From a virus: a stretch of DNA of 30,117 nt. A program made the translations under genes and the position numbers. The notes beneath the pieces were generated by a model that saw only the letters and a list, made by a program, of their open reading frames with translations, was not told where the DNA came from and searched no databases. Where the stretch lies: the IMG/VR virus record IMGVR_UViG_3300006802_000351, positions 1 through 30,117 of that record. One strand, 5' to 3'. Shown piece after piece: positions 13,922 to 21,571 of this stretch (position 1 is its first letter; every line of letters begins with the position of its first letter).

Positions 13922-14314
13922 TCACAACTCCTTCAACACGTTGAAGTTGCAGGAGAGGACCGAGCGCTGATTGGCGTCCCGCTCAATGATGTACGGCGAT
14001 GTCACGGCTTCGATCCGGTGGTAGAGCGTGCCATTGATAGTGGCATTGGAGATCGAGGTGATCAGTTGCCACAGTGTGTCGGCCAGTGTTCTCCCCGCCG
14101 CATAGGACGTATTGCGGACAATGAACTGGAGTTCTGGGCGGTCAATGCGAGGCAGGTTTACACTGCCCATTGTGCTGATCGGCTGCACGCCCGAGTTCTC
14201 GAACAGGCCCACGACATTCCCCGGCTCGTCCGGCAACAGGGACAGGAACAGGTCGGTCCCGAGGGTGAGCGCGGTGTTCGAGGCGACGTATCCGCCGATG
14301 TCGTCGAGCATCAT
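13922..14314 (-). CDS. Tail terminator protein
   Basis: The 130-residue protein has the features of siphovirus tail terminators: MLDDIGGYVASNT near the start, then the LPDEPGNVVGLFENSG core, the PRIDRPELQFIVRN segment and a closing strand with RSVLSCNFNVL. Terminators cap the tail tube and join it to the head connector. Its ATG overlaps the preceding gene stop as ATGA, with GGGAG six bases upstream. It follows the neck protein and precedes the tube genes, the expected order. Two adjacent ATG codons make the start uncertain by one codon. Confidence 0.85.
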   Translation of the reverse strand: MMLDDIGGYVASNTALTLGTDLFLSLLPDEPGNVVGLFENSGVQPISTMGSVNLPRIDRPELQFIVRNTSYAAGRTLADTLWQLITSISNATINGTLYHRIEAVTSPYIIERDANQRSVLSCNFNVLKEL

Positions 14315-14718
14315 GGCAGTCTCCCTCGGATCGACAACTTGGCCGCGATGAACTGGCCGAGGAACTTCGGGATGTTCGGGGCAGCGGCGTAGAGCGGCTT
14401 GGTCAAGTACTTGTTCTTCCCCTGGCCAACATGCGGCGGGTACTCGTGGACCTTGAGTGCGTAGGTGACGTTCACGCCGACCGAGGTCGAGCCGCCGTAC
14501 CCGAGCTTGACGACAACTCGATCGCCGACAACTTGTGCCTTCTGGACCTTGCCGGAGAGGCGCAAATAGCCATTGACGACTGGGACGTAGTTGAGCTTCG
14601 AGTCCGTCATGATCTCCTCGGCGACCATCGTGACGGCGTCGGCAGTGTCCGATAGCACCGCACCGATGAGGTTCGGGATGTCGTTCTTGATCGCGACGGT
14701 CGTGCGGTAGGTCTTCAT
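14311..14718 (-). CDS. HK97 gp10-like neck / tail completion protein
   Basis: The 135-residue protein fits the family of HK97 gp10-like neck proteins: an N-terminal helix region with DTADAVTMVAEEIMTD, NYVPVVNGYLRLSGKV (the PVxTGxLR pattern), a beta segment with VVVKLGYGG, and an ALKVHEYPPHVGQGKNKYL loop then a C-terminal helix. Such proteins connect head closure ring and tail terminator. The ATG overlaps the head closure stop by four bases (ATGA) and its own stop overlaps the tail terminator start, so the three genes are coupled. Confidence 0.85.
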   Translation of the reverse strand: MKTYRTTVAIKNDIPNLIGAVLSDTADAVTMVAEEIMTDSKLNYVPVVNGYLRLSGKVQKAQVVGDRVVVKLGYGGSTSVGVNVTYALKVHEYPPHVGQGKNKYLTKPLYAAAPNIPKFLGQFIAAKLSIRGRLP

Positions 14719-15032
14719 CCGAACGTCACCACCGTGTGTTCAAGCCCCTCGACGACCGTGTGAATCTCGATGGACGTGATCGTCGGACTGCGACCGTCGG
14801 GGAAGACGATCTTGTCGTGGATGGTGATCGACGTGTCGGAGATGTAGGCCCGGGTCGGCTGGTGCGTCTCGTCGATCTGGGTCGTCCCGGTCAGAACCAA
14901 GTTCGGCTCGACGTAGGCGCGTGCTGTTCGAGCGGTGCCTAGTGCCTTGTCGCCGTAGTTGTCCGTCGCACCCGCCGGGTAGATCGTGACGACATGCGGC
15001 ATGAACGAGAGGAGTTGCTGATCAATCGCCAT
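14715..15032 (-). CDS. Head closure protein
   Basis: The 105-residue protein has the small beta-barrel pattern of head-tail closure rings: VVTIYPAGATDNYGDKAL, then ARAYVEP, a HQPTRAYISDTSITIHDKIVFPDG strand series and THVVEGLEHTVV-like ends. The start at 15032 has GAGGT six bases upstream. It lies between a small protein gene and the neck gene, in the canonical connector order. It likely closes the head opening after packaging and before tail attachment. Confidence 0.8.
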   Translation of the reverse strand: MAIDQQLLSFMPHVVTIYPAGATDNYGDKALGTARTARAYVEPNLVLTGTTQIDETHQPTRAYISDTSITIHDKIVFPDGRSPTITSIEIHTVVEGLEHTVVTFG

Positions 15033-15045
15033 GCCGCCACCTCTG

Positions 15046-15330
15046 TCAGGATGGGCGCGAAGGAATGGCGGGCCGCTTCTTGCTCGCCACCTTGCGCTCC
15101 TGTGCCTTGGTCAACTCGATGATGCGTCGTCCCTCGGCATCCTCGCCCGGCACATCGGCGCCGTGAGGAAGCGCTGAAATGTAGCGGTTGTCGACCAACG
15201 ACCTGACGTGTGTCCACGTTGTCGTGTCGACGACTTCGCCACGGACGAACCGCCGGTCTCCGTCGAAAGGCCGCAAAACGACGAACCACTTCTGCGGGGG
15301 AGTTACTGCCTGGATCAATGGGTCACTCAT
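15046..15330 (-). CDS. Small protein of the connector region, unknown function
   Basis: The start at 15330 (MSDPLIQAVTPP) is chosen because it lies 13 bases after the amidase stop and has AGG upstream. The longer frame to 15384 reads back into the amidase gene. The 94-residue product includes KWFVVLRPFDGDRRFVRGEVVDT and a HVRSLVDNRYI helix, then a basic, Lys/Ala-rich C-terminus. Small proteins of this kind (FVVLRPF...RGEVVD...RxLVDxRYL) are frequent between connector genes of actinophages, with no function known to me. Confidence 0.7.
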   Translation of the reverse strand: MSDPLIQAVTPPQKWFVVLRPFDGDRRFVRGEVVDTTTWTHVRSLVDNRYISALPHGADVPGEDAEGRRIIELTKAQERKVASKKRPAIPSRPS

Positions 15331-15343
15331 CACGCTGAACCTA

Positions 15344-16198
15344 TCACGCTGTTGCTTGAAGATCGACGACGAGATCGGTGGCAATGTGTGCGTAGATCGA
15401 GATGGTGCCTTGCGGACTGACCGGCACCCACGACGTATTGCAAACCACGCCGCTGTTGCCGTAGTTCAAGTTGGACACGGTCGGGCGCGACCCGCCGCCG
15501 GACCAAGCGGTCAGGTAGCCGCTCTTCGCCGGATTGATCGAGGTGATGTTGACGAACGCCGCCCGAGCACCGTTGACCCCAATTGGAACGGCGATTGTGC
15601 CGCCGTCTTTGAGTCTCTGGCTGGTTTGTCGGGTGTCGAGCAACCGGATCGGTGGGTTGACGATTTGCATCTCTAACTCCTGCTGGATCGGCCGGAAGGT
15701 GTCATTGCGGACCTGCGCCCTGAGTCCATCTCCGGGGCACTGCGTAGCGCGCACGTCGGAGTGGCACACGATCTTGAGCGGGGCGCCCGCTCGATGTTGG
15801 CAGTGATCGGCAACTCGACGAACTGCCTGGGTCATCTCCCAGTTCGCTGCCTCGGCCCCGTTGACAAGGCAAAGGATCGCCGGGCCTTTGGAGTTCGACT
15901 CGGTGTTGCCGTTGGCGGCACACCGGTAGTCGTCGCCACGAATCTCCCACACCCGGCCCTGACGGTCGCACATCCAGTTGTAGCCGTACGAGTATCCACG
16001 GTTCTCGGCGTAGCTTCTCTGAGACTGCTGCAAACGTCGCAGCACTTCGTCGTAGTTCTCGGCGGTCTTCGGTGCCGCGGTGTAGTGGATCACGATGTAC
16101 TCGGCCATGTCCCACGGTTGAGGTCGAGAGTTGGTGTGCTCTCCGATCCTCCAGCCCGGCTCTTCCCAAATCTCACGAGCGATCATGCCTGGGACCAT
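15344..16198 (-). CDS. N-acetylmuramoyl-L-alanine amidase with actinobacterial-type C-terminal domain
   Basis: The product has an amidase_2/PGRP core, with zinc ligands H39 (YIVIHYTAAP), H147 and C155 (IVCHSDVRATQCPGD), counted from the upstream GTG at 16201. The spacing is like T7 lysozyme. It cuts the amide bond between MurNAc and the stem peptide. From about residue 183 the protein is a different beta domain beginning IRLLDTR with VNITSINPAKSGYLTAW and SNLNY. This repeat-free form is common in secreted actinobacterial proteins and probably binds the cell surface. I chose ATG 16198 because GAGG lies five bases upstream. GTG 16201 is the alternative. The gene lies among connector genes rather than by the holin, unusual for an endolysin, so a virion-associated role is possible. 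Confidence 0.9.
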   Translation of the reverse strand: MVPGMIAREIWEEPGWRIGEHTNSRPQPWDMAEYIVIHYTAAPKTAENYDEVLRRLQQSQRSYAENRGYSYGYNWMCDRQGRVWEIRGDDYRCAANGNTESNSKGPAILCLVNGAEAANWEMTQAVRRVADHCQHRAGAPLKIVCHSDVRATQCPGDGLRAQVRNDTFRPIQQELEMQIVNPPIRLLDTRQTSQRLKDGGTIAVPIGVNGARAAFVNITSINPAKSGYLTAWSGGGSRPTVSNLNYGNSGVVCNTSWVPVSPQGTISIYAHIATDLVVDLQATA

Positions 16199-16650
16199 CA
16201 CGACCTCAGTCTGTAGGGCGCGTAGCTGTAATCGTCAGTCGGATAGACACGCTCGTTGTCGTGGATGCCCTTGCGCCCGAACGTCGTCTCACGATCGTTG
16301 TCCAACTCACGGGACTCCTTCTCGCTCCGCTTGAAGCCAGAGATGAATGGCCCGACTGGCTCCAACTCTTCCTTGGACATGAGCGAGTTGGCAAGCTCCA
16401 TGTACTGCCGGTACTTGGCACTGAAGTCGGCCGACAACCCACCAATCGAGCGGTTCATGTTCCGGGCGAACTTGGCGGCAATCGCACGGCAGCACTCAGA
16501 TGCTGATCGGTTCAGTGTCCCATGCAGCGTGACTAGATAGTCGACCTCTTCATCGGAGATCAACTGGTCGTTGGTGTCCGTGTCTCCAATGACGAAGCGC
16601 ACAGCGTCGCGCTTCGACTGGTTGGGGTCACCGGAATACGACCAAGACAT
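16198..16650 (-). CDS. Head-tail connector / adaptor protein
   Basis: The 150-residue protein begins with SGDPNQSKRDAVRFVIGDTD, then DQLISDEEVDYLVTLHG and a helix with CCRAIAAKFARNMNRS. This is the hallmark of gp6-like adaptor proteins (DP..S..D.VRF.IGDT......L.DEEI) that sit beneath the portal. The N-terminal half is helical and the C-terminal third is polar and probably flexible. The TGA overlaps the amidase start. The gene follows a small coiled coil protein and opens the connector block. Confidence 0.85.
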   Translation of the reverse strand: MSWSYSGDPNQSKRDAVRFVIGDTDTNDQLISDEEVDYLVTLHGTLNRSASECCRAIAAKFARNMNRSIGGLSADFSAKYRQYMELANSLMSKEELEPVGPFISGFKRSEKESRELDNDRETTFGRKGIHDNERVYPTDDYSYAPYRLRS

Positions 16651-16659
16651 GCAACCAGA

Positions 16660-16809
16660 TTACTCGGTCGGGGATTCAACTGGTAGTGCTGATTCTGCTT
16701 GCAACTGCTTGACGGCAGCGCGCAGCACAGCATTCTCGATCGTCATGTTCTTGATCTGCTCAGACAGATCGTCAAGAACCGCTTGCACGTCAATGTTCAT
16801 TTCACTCAT
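16660..16809 (-). CDS. Small coiled-coil protein (49 residues)
   Basis: ATG at 16809 opens a 50-codon frame ending with TAA at 16660. AAGGGG lies upstream. The product MSEMNIDVQAVLDDLSEQIK continues with NMTIENAVLRAAVKQLQAES and ends LPVESPTE. Residues about 8-40 form a heptad pattern with Leu and Ile at a/d positions and few breaks, so a short parallel coiled coil is likely. Similar small coiled-coil proteins occur in actinophages next to connector or fibre genes. It lies exactly in the gap between the FN3 protein and the connector gene, which leaves little doubt that it is a gene. Function unknown. Confidence 0.8.
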   Translation of the reverse strand: MSEMNIDVQAVLDDLSEQIKNMTIENAVLRAAVKQLQAESALPVESPTE

Positions 16810-16823
16810 GATGTTGCCCCTTC

Positions 16824-18428
16824 TCACCCGAATAGATCAATGTCGCCAAGATACGCCCCGGTCGCCTCTACATCGCCTAGATACATTTTAGTAACTGCAA
16901 GATCACCAAGGTATCCCTTGAATGAGGTAGGACTTGTTGACTCCGGCCCGATCCAGTCTTCGCTGACTTTCAGCGAATCCCACCAAAAGGGACCAGCGTC
17001 AGTAGTAACATTGACACCGAACCTGATGGTGCCCACGGAACTATAAGAAGCGGAGACAGTAACCTCTTCAGTTGCTGTTGTTGATTCCGTCGTGTTGTAC
17101 AGTCGCAAAGCAGAACTGGACGGGGTGACAGCAAACTCAATGCGGACCCAGGTGTTCAAAGAAAAAGATGAGGTGGTTGTACTGCCACCTATAGACAACG
17201 TGCCAGTAGAGTTCAGAATCACCTCAAACATTGACGAGTCTGACGCGTTGCCGACCCTCACAATGGTTGTGTTAGAACTTGGGTTGGCTGTGGCGTAGAA
17301 GTAGAATCGAGCGTAGAAGTTCGCTTTCGGCTCAGATGTGAAGGTCCATCCAGCCATAGAAGAACCTGAAGTGCCCGTATGCTCTGTTCGCATTGACACT
17401 GTGCCGCCCTTGGCGCGAGCAGTGTCGTAAACGGCAGCGGTGTTTGAGTAGAACAGGTTGAAAGCGTCAGGGCCAGCAAGACCAGGAGAAGACGCAATCG
17501 AAGTTTCGTCAGTACCGCCCTCTAACGTGTTCTCCAACTTCCACAACACGGGTGTTGCTGTTGCCGTATTCGACTGGGCGTTACCGGAAGCGTTAGTTCC
17601 AACAATGTAGAAGTAATATTGCTGGTCAGTAGTCAGCCCAGTAACGGTGTAGCTCGTCTGGTTTGTAATACCAGAAGCAACCGATGTGAAGTTCACATTG
17701 TCGGTACTTCTAAACACCTCGTATGTGGGATCAGGGTAAGCTCCCGTATCGTCGTTCCATGTCAGATCAACGCTCGTAGCCGACGCTGAAGCGGCAGAAA
17801 GCGTTCGTGATGTTGGTGCAGCGGGAGGGAAGTAGAAGTTGAGTGCTTGAGGAACGCTGATATACGAGGCAGGTGAGCCATTACTGTTGCCGGTTGACGT
17901 GTCATCAGTGCCGTCCCAGATCAAGGTGTTCGTGTAAGAAATACCTTTGTCTTGTGCGGCCGTATACCACACTTCCAAAACGAGTCGATCACCCTGCTGC
18001 AATGTGAACGAACCGATAGAGGCCGTGAACGACTCAACGCTAGTCGTTGTCGTCCACTCAGACCCCAACTCTGCGGCAGCATCATAGATGTATGAAGCAA
18101 CAGCCCCTGACCGCCATATGTACAACGAGGCCGCAACATACGGGTTGGCTCTGTTGTTACCAGACTGGTTGCCCACAAACATTGTCCATGTTTGGGCACT
18201 GACCGTTTGAGCCTCCAACTCGTCGGATGTGAAGATGGCAAACAGACCGCTTTGACGTGCGGTTTGAGCGGCAGAGTTGATAGATCGAGAGTCAGTCCCT
18301 GTGCCGATGGTCGTCGTCATCGTCCCAGCGGTTACCGTGCCAGTAGTGTTCGTCCCCCACGGAAGCGCAGTCGATTGAGACGATGTGGGGCCAGAAGATG
18401 TAGCCGAATGCCAGTAGAAAGTAGTCAC
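16824..18428 (-). CDS. Fibre/adhesin with FN3 domain, lectin-like domain and C-terminal YLGD repeats
   Basis: About 534 residues. The N-terminal 200 residues are beta-rich. A fibronectin type III domain follows (about 205-292, with SATSVDLTWNDDTG and YEVFRSTDN), then a lectin-like domain (about 295-505, with FYARFYFYATAN and STTIVRVGN). The last 30 residues carry YLGD three times at ten-residue spacing. I chose GTG 18428, whose GTGA overlaps the upstream stop and which has GGTGAG five bases upstream. GTG 18434 is possible. Base composition is visibly poorer in G and C than neighbouring genes, with frequent A/T third positions, suggesting recent acquisition. Likely surface-binding appendage on head or tail. 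Confidence 0.8.
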   Translation of the reverse strand: MTTFYWHSATSSGPTSSQSTALPWGTNTTGTVTAGTMTTTIGTGTDSRSINSAAQTARQSGLFAIFTSDELEAQTVSAQTWTMFVGNQSGNNRANPYVAASLYIWRSGAVASYIYDAAAELGSEWTTTTSVESFTASIGSFTLQQGDRLVLEVWYTAAQDKGISYTNTLIWDGTDDTSTGNSNGSPASYISVPQALNFYFPPAAPTSRTLSAASASATSVDLTWNDDTGAYPDPTYEVFRSTDNVNFTSVASGITNQTSYTVTGLTTDQQYYFYIVGTNASGNAQSNTATATPVLWKLENTLEGGTDETSIASSPGLAGPDAFNLFYSNTAAVYDTARAKGGTVSMRTEHTGTSGSSMAGWTFTSEPKANFYARFYFYATANPSSNTTIVRVGNASDSSMFEVILNSTGTLSIGGSTTTSSFSLNTWVRIEFAVTPSSSALRLYNTTESTTATEEVTVSASYSSVGTIRFGVNVTTDAGPFWWDSLKVSEDWIGPESTSPTSFKGYLGDLAVTKMYLGDVEATGAYLGDIDLFG

Positions 18429-18781
18429 AACCACTCACCCGTCAACAGGCATCCGTCCGCACTAGCCGGTAGACCATCAGGAGTCAGCGGGATATCGCGT
18501 CGCTGCTCATAGCCCTCCTCTAGGCAAGCCTGCGGCTGACCTGATTGGTCGTGCCAGCGAATAGTGCGAGTCCACTCCTCCTTGGTGCCGTCAAGATTGA
18601 AACGTCGATTCATTAGAACGACAGGCTGCCCATCAATCGCCGTAGGAGGAATCTCGCAGGCACCGCAGGCGTTACAAGTACCGGAGATGCGCCATCGCAA
18701 ACCGTCAGTGTTCTCATACTCCCACACATCGTCATAATGCGCTGTGATCCATGTCGTCGGGTCTTCCGTTGGTTCATTCAT
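18425..18781 (-). CDS. Cysteine-rich small protein with CxxCxxC motif
   Basis: Starting at ATG 18781 (MNEPTEDPTTWITAHYDDVWEYEN), five bases after the fibre stop, the product has 118 residues. It contains CNACGACEIPP, a CxxCxxC cluster, and further Cys in QACLEEGYEQRR and DGCLLTGEWL. This pattern can hold zinc or an iron-sulphur cluster and is rare in a fibre block. The longer frame to 18877 reads back into the fibre gene. It ends in GTGA overlap with the next gene. The ribosome site is weak (GAG). Function unknown. It may be an accessory or assembly factor. Confidence 0.65.
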   Translation of the reverse strand: MNEPTEDPTTWITAHYDDVWEYENTDGLRWRISGTCNACGACEIPPTAIDGQPVVLMNRRFNLDGTKEEWTRTIRWHDQSGQPQACLEEGYEQRRDIPLTPDGLPASADGCLLTGEWL

Positions 18782-18785
18782 CAGT

Positions 18786-19655
18786 TCAACTCGTAATGAG
18801 ATACAGGCGACCAGCGGGACGACCTGATCCCAATGCTGTATATGATGCTTGACTGATCTCCACGATGTCATCAACATCGCTACTCGTCACTGCTGCGTCG
18901 ATGATCGCCCCGTCAGTAGCAATATCTCGACCATCGACAGTGCCGCTCACAATGATGTTGCCGGTCACATCCAGGCCGGTGCTTGAGATTTCGCCAGCCG
19001 CATCGACCTGAGCGATCACGGTCCCGCTGCTGTTCTCCCACTGTGTCAAGTTGTTTGTTTGGCTAGCCAGCCCTTTGACTCTAATACCCAGATTGGCTGC
19101 ATCAGAAGGACTGACATTTAGGCTCGCAGCGTCTAACTGAACGGGGGAAAGCCCAGCACCAACCCCCCAGTCATTGACATTGAAGATTACCTTGCTGCTC
19201 GTACCGACTCTGAAAGACTGAACATTCCCAGCAGTGTCGATCGTTACAGCGAAATCTCCGTCAAACGTAGAGTCCCCGTTCACATCAAGAGCAGTAGCTG
19301 CACGAGTCCCGTTGGTGAGCAGATACTGGGTGTGGTCGTCGTCTGCGAGGCCGGTCAGTGCGCCGTGGTCCGTCGCACCGCCACCGCCACCGACCTCTAC
19401 CCAAGCGCTACCCGAACGTATAAAGAGCTTGTCGTTGGTCGTGTCAACTGCGAGAGCACCGTCAGCGATGGTCGCAGATGGCGTGCCCGCCGAAGTCAAA
19501 GTGATGACCCCATCGGACGCCTTGAGCACGCCGACTACATCAAGCGTGACGCCGGGCGTATTCGTCCCAACGCCTACTCGATTGTTCGTCTCGTCAACGG
19601 TCAGAGTTGTCCCGTCGACCTCGATGTCATTGACGACAAATGGGACTTTCGGCAC
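18786..19655 (-). CDS. Phage fibre protein with GVGTNTPxxxLDV motif
   Basis: The 289-residue protein has the repeated beta pattern of phage fibres: RVGVGTNTPGVTLDVVGVLK at residues about 26-45, DHGALTGLADDDHTQYLL near 95-112, and repeats of GLDVTGNIIVSGTVDG type. The end is SQASYTALGSGRPAGRLYLI. The same GIGT..P...LDV motif occurs in many T4-like and marine phage fibres. The start is GTG at 19655 with GAG upstream. It is one of three consecutive fibre genes between capsid and connector genes, so it is probably head-attached or part of a side fibre. Confidence 0.75.
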   Translation of the reverse strand: MPKVPFVVNDIEVDGTTLTVDETNNRVGVGTNTPGVTLDVVGVLKASDGVITLTSAGTPSATIADGALAVDTTNDKLFIRSGSAWVEVGGGGGATDHGALTGLADDDHTQYLLTNGTRAATALDVNGDSTFDGDFAVTIDTAGNVQSFRVGTSSKVIFNVNDWGVGAGLSPVQLDAASLNVSPSDAANLGIRVKGLASQTNNLTQWENSSGTVIAQVDAAGEISSTGLDVTGNIIVSGTVDGRDIATDGAIIDAAVTSSDVDDIVEISQASYTALGSGRPAGRLYLITS

Positions 19656-19667
19656 AGCCCGACTCTA

Positions 19668-21542
19668 TCAGGCAACGATGGCAGTCGAGAAGATTCGGTA
19701 GGTCGTCGAAGACGAGCTTGCTGCCGTGGCGGTCAACTCCAACGACGAGTTGGTGTAGGCAACCTCGAAGGTCGCTGGGGCGGTGCCCACAACAACCGTC
19801 GCGTACTCCGTGAAGTTGACCGTGCTGTTGTTGTAGACCGCCAGAAGCTCGGTGCTCACAGAGTTCGTGCCCTGCACCGCTTGGACGAGGTACTTCACGG
19901 TCGTGAACCCAGAGACCGCGTGAGACTCGATCACAGTCGGGCTAGTCGTCGTAGTGGTGTCGGCCACCGTACGCTGAGTCGAGGTCGCCGTACCGTCAGA
20001 TGTGCTGACCGAGCCGAACGTGACATCGCTCGTTGTAGCGACGGCCTGACCGATGGCGATGCTCGGAGTCGACCCTTCGCCCGTACCACCAGTGACGGTG
20101 ACGCCCGTGCCACCAGTGACAGAGGCAACGTAGTTGCCGGTCGTGTCAGTGCCGAGCGCAACCGAGTTCGCCGCGATGGTCGCCGTCAAGGTGACGTTCG
20201 CAGAACCGTCGATGCTGACGTTACCAGTGAGGTCGCCACCCAAGGTGATGGTGCGAGCCGTAGTCCACGACGCGGCAGTACCAGTCGTGTTGGCGTTGAT
20301 CGTCGCCGGGAGGCTCAGGGTAACTGCGCCGGTCGAAGCCGAGACCGTGATTTCGTTCGCGGTTCCGGTCAGCGAAGTGACACCGGAGTTCGTTACTGTA
20401 ACGGAATCCGCACCGGCATCGGTCGTCAGTGTGATGCCCGTGCCGCCGACAAGAGTCAGTGTGTCAGACGCCTGGTCAGCGACGACGTTCGACTGACCCG
20501 AGACAGCAATCGTGGTGAAAGACGAAGCGGACGACAAGGTGGCGGGAGCAAACTTCGTGCCGTTGTACTGGAGCACCTGACTGCTCGTGGCTCCGGTCGT
20601 GTCGACCTCGATACTGTCGACGAACAACGTCGAAGTTTCGACCGTGCCGACATCCAGCGTGCCCTTTGTGCCGGAGAAGACCTCGCTCGTGTTCGTGGCA
20701 TCAGGGATGAACGTGAACTTGCCGGACGAGTCATCGAAGCCGAAGAAGCCGACCTTGGCAGACGTTCCATTGTGCCAACGGAACTCGATGCCTCGGTCCT
20801 TGCTGTCGTCTGAACCGGGAGCCGTGTCGCCACCGAGCGTGAAGACGGGATCGTCAATCGTGACGACGGTCGAGTTGACGGTGGTGGTCGAGCCGTTGAC
20901 GATGAGGTCTCCGGTGACCGTCACGTCATTGGCGAAAGTCACCGTTCCGGCAGCATCGCCGATGTTGAGGGCGGTAGCAGCGCCACCGAAGTTGATCGTA
21001 GTTGCCGTGGCATTGACGAGATTGAACGTCGTCGCCGTGGTGGTGATGTCGCCACCGTTGACCGCAGCATCGCCCGTGAGTGTCAGGCCAACGAACGTCG
21101 GGGAAGCGCCCGTGTGAATGTCTTGAGGCAGCGACAACGTGATCGCCGCATTCTCAGAACCCGAGCCGGTGACGGTGACCTGATTGGTCGTGCCAGCAAT
21201 GGTGGCGACGTAGTTGCCCGTGGTATCGGTGCCGAGTGCGACGCTGTTGGCGGCGATGGTGGCTGTGAGCGTGACGTTTGCTGATCCGTCAATGCTGACG
21301 TTGCCCGTCAGGTCTCCACCGAGCGTGATCGTTCGTGCCGTGGTCCACGCCGACGCCGTTCCCGTGATGTTGCTATCGGTGAAGGCGATCGTCTTGGTCG
21401 CCGCTCCGGTGTAGAACTTCAGTGCCCCGCTGTCGTTCCAGAGGTCTCCGTTGGTCGATCCGGTCTGCGCGCTGGAGCGAATGACGACCTTGCCGTCGAC
21501 ATCAACACCTACAGATGGGATTCGGAAATCCTGACGAGCCAT
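19668..21542 (-). CDS. Large fibre protein with internal 53-residue duplication
   Basis: The 624-residue protein is almost entirely beta, rich in Thr, Val, Gly and Ala. It has an N-terminal SVGVDVDGKVVIRSS block, repeated TITLGGDLTGNVSIDGSANV units, a FNLVNATATTINFGG/ALNIGDAAGTVTF segment (about 173-205) typical of T4-like fibres, and a C-terminal domain (about 540-624) with STELLAVYNNS and TEYATVVVG. This last domain is shared with the next fibre at 21572-22705. Residues 61-113 and 421-473 are the same 53-residue module. It lies in the fibre block downstream of the capsid gene. Likely trimeric fibre. Receptor binding is inferred. Confidence 0.85.
   Translation of the reverse strand: MARQDFRIPSVGVDVDGKVVIRSSAQTGSTNGDLWNDSGALKFYTGAATKTIAFTDSNITGTASAWTTARTITLGGDLTGNVSIDGSANVTLTATIAANSVALGTDTTGNYVATIAGTTNQVTVTGSGSENAAITLSLPQDIHTGASPTFVGLTLTGDAAVNGGDITTTATTFNLVNATATTINFGGAATALNIGDAAGTVTFANDVTVTGDLIVNGSTTTVNSTVVTIDDPVFTLGGDTAPGSDDSKDRGIEFRWHNGTSAKVGFFGFDDSSGKFTFIPDATNTSEVFSGTKGTLDVGTVETSTLFVDSIEVDTTGATSSQVLQYNGTKFAPATLSSASSFTTIAVSGQSNVVADQASDTLTLVGGTGITLTTDAGADSVTVTNSGVTSLTGTANEITVSASTGAVTLSLPATINANTTGTAASWTTARTITLGGDLTGNVSIDGSANVTLTATIAANSVALGTDTTGNYVASVTGGTGVTVTGGTGEGSTPSIAIGQAVATTSDVTFGSVSTSDGTATSTQRTVADTTTTTSPTVIESHAVSGFTTVKYLVQAVQGTNSVSTELLAVYNNSTVNFTEYATVVVGTAPATFEVAYTNSSLELTATAASSSSTTYRIFSTAIVA
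20124..20282 (-). repeat. Internal fibre repeat, copy 2 (residues 421-473)
   Basis: Encodes a module nearly identical to residues 61-113 of the same protein: 51 of 53 residues agree and the two differing residues are a swapped Ala/Ser pair. At DNA level 37 of 159 bases differ, by my alignment, nearly all at synonymous positions. Confidence 0.9.
21204..21362 (-). repeat. Internal fibre repeat, copy 1 (residues 61-113)
   Basis: The partner of the module at 20124-20282. It begins GTASAWTTARTITLGGDLTG and ends at TDTTGNYVA. The intervening 307 residues contain different fibre sequence. Confidence 0.9.
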
Positions 21543-21571
21543 ACCTTTGGGCCTTCCTTGGAACTAAGACA

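Noticed and set aside
19332-20813. Long open frame of 493 codons on the plus strand
   Set aside because: It is antisense to the fibre genes, very Arg/Asp/Gly-rich without domain sense, has no ribosome site, and mirrors the Thr/Val-rich codons of the real genes.
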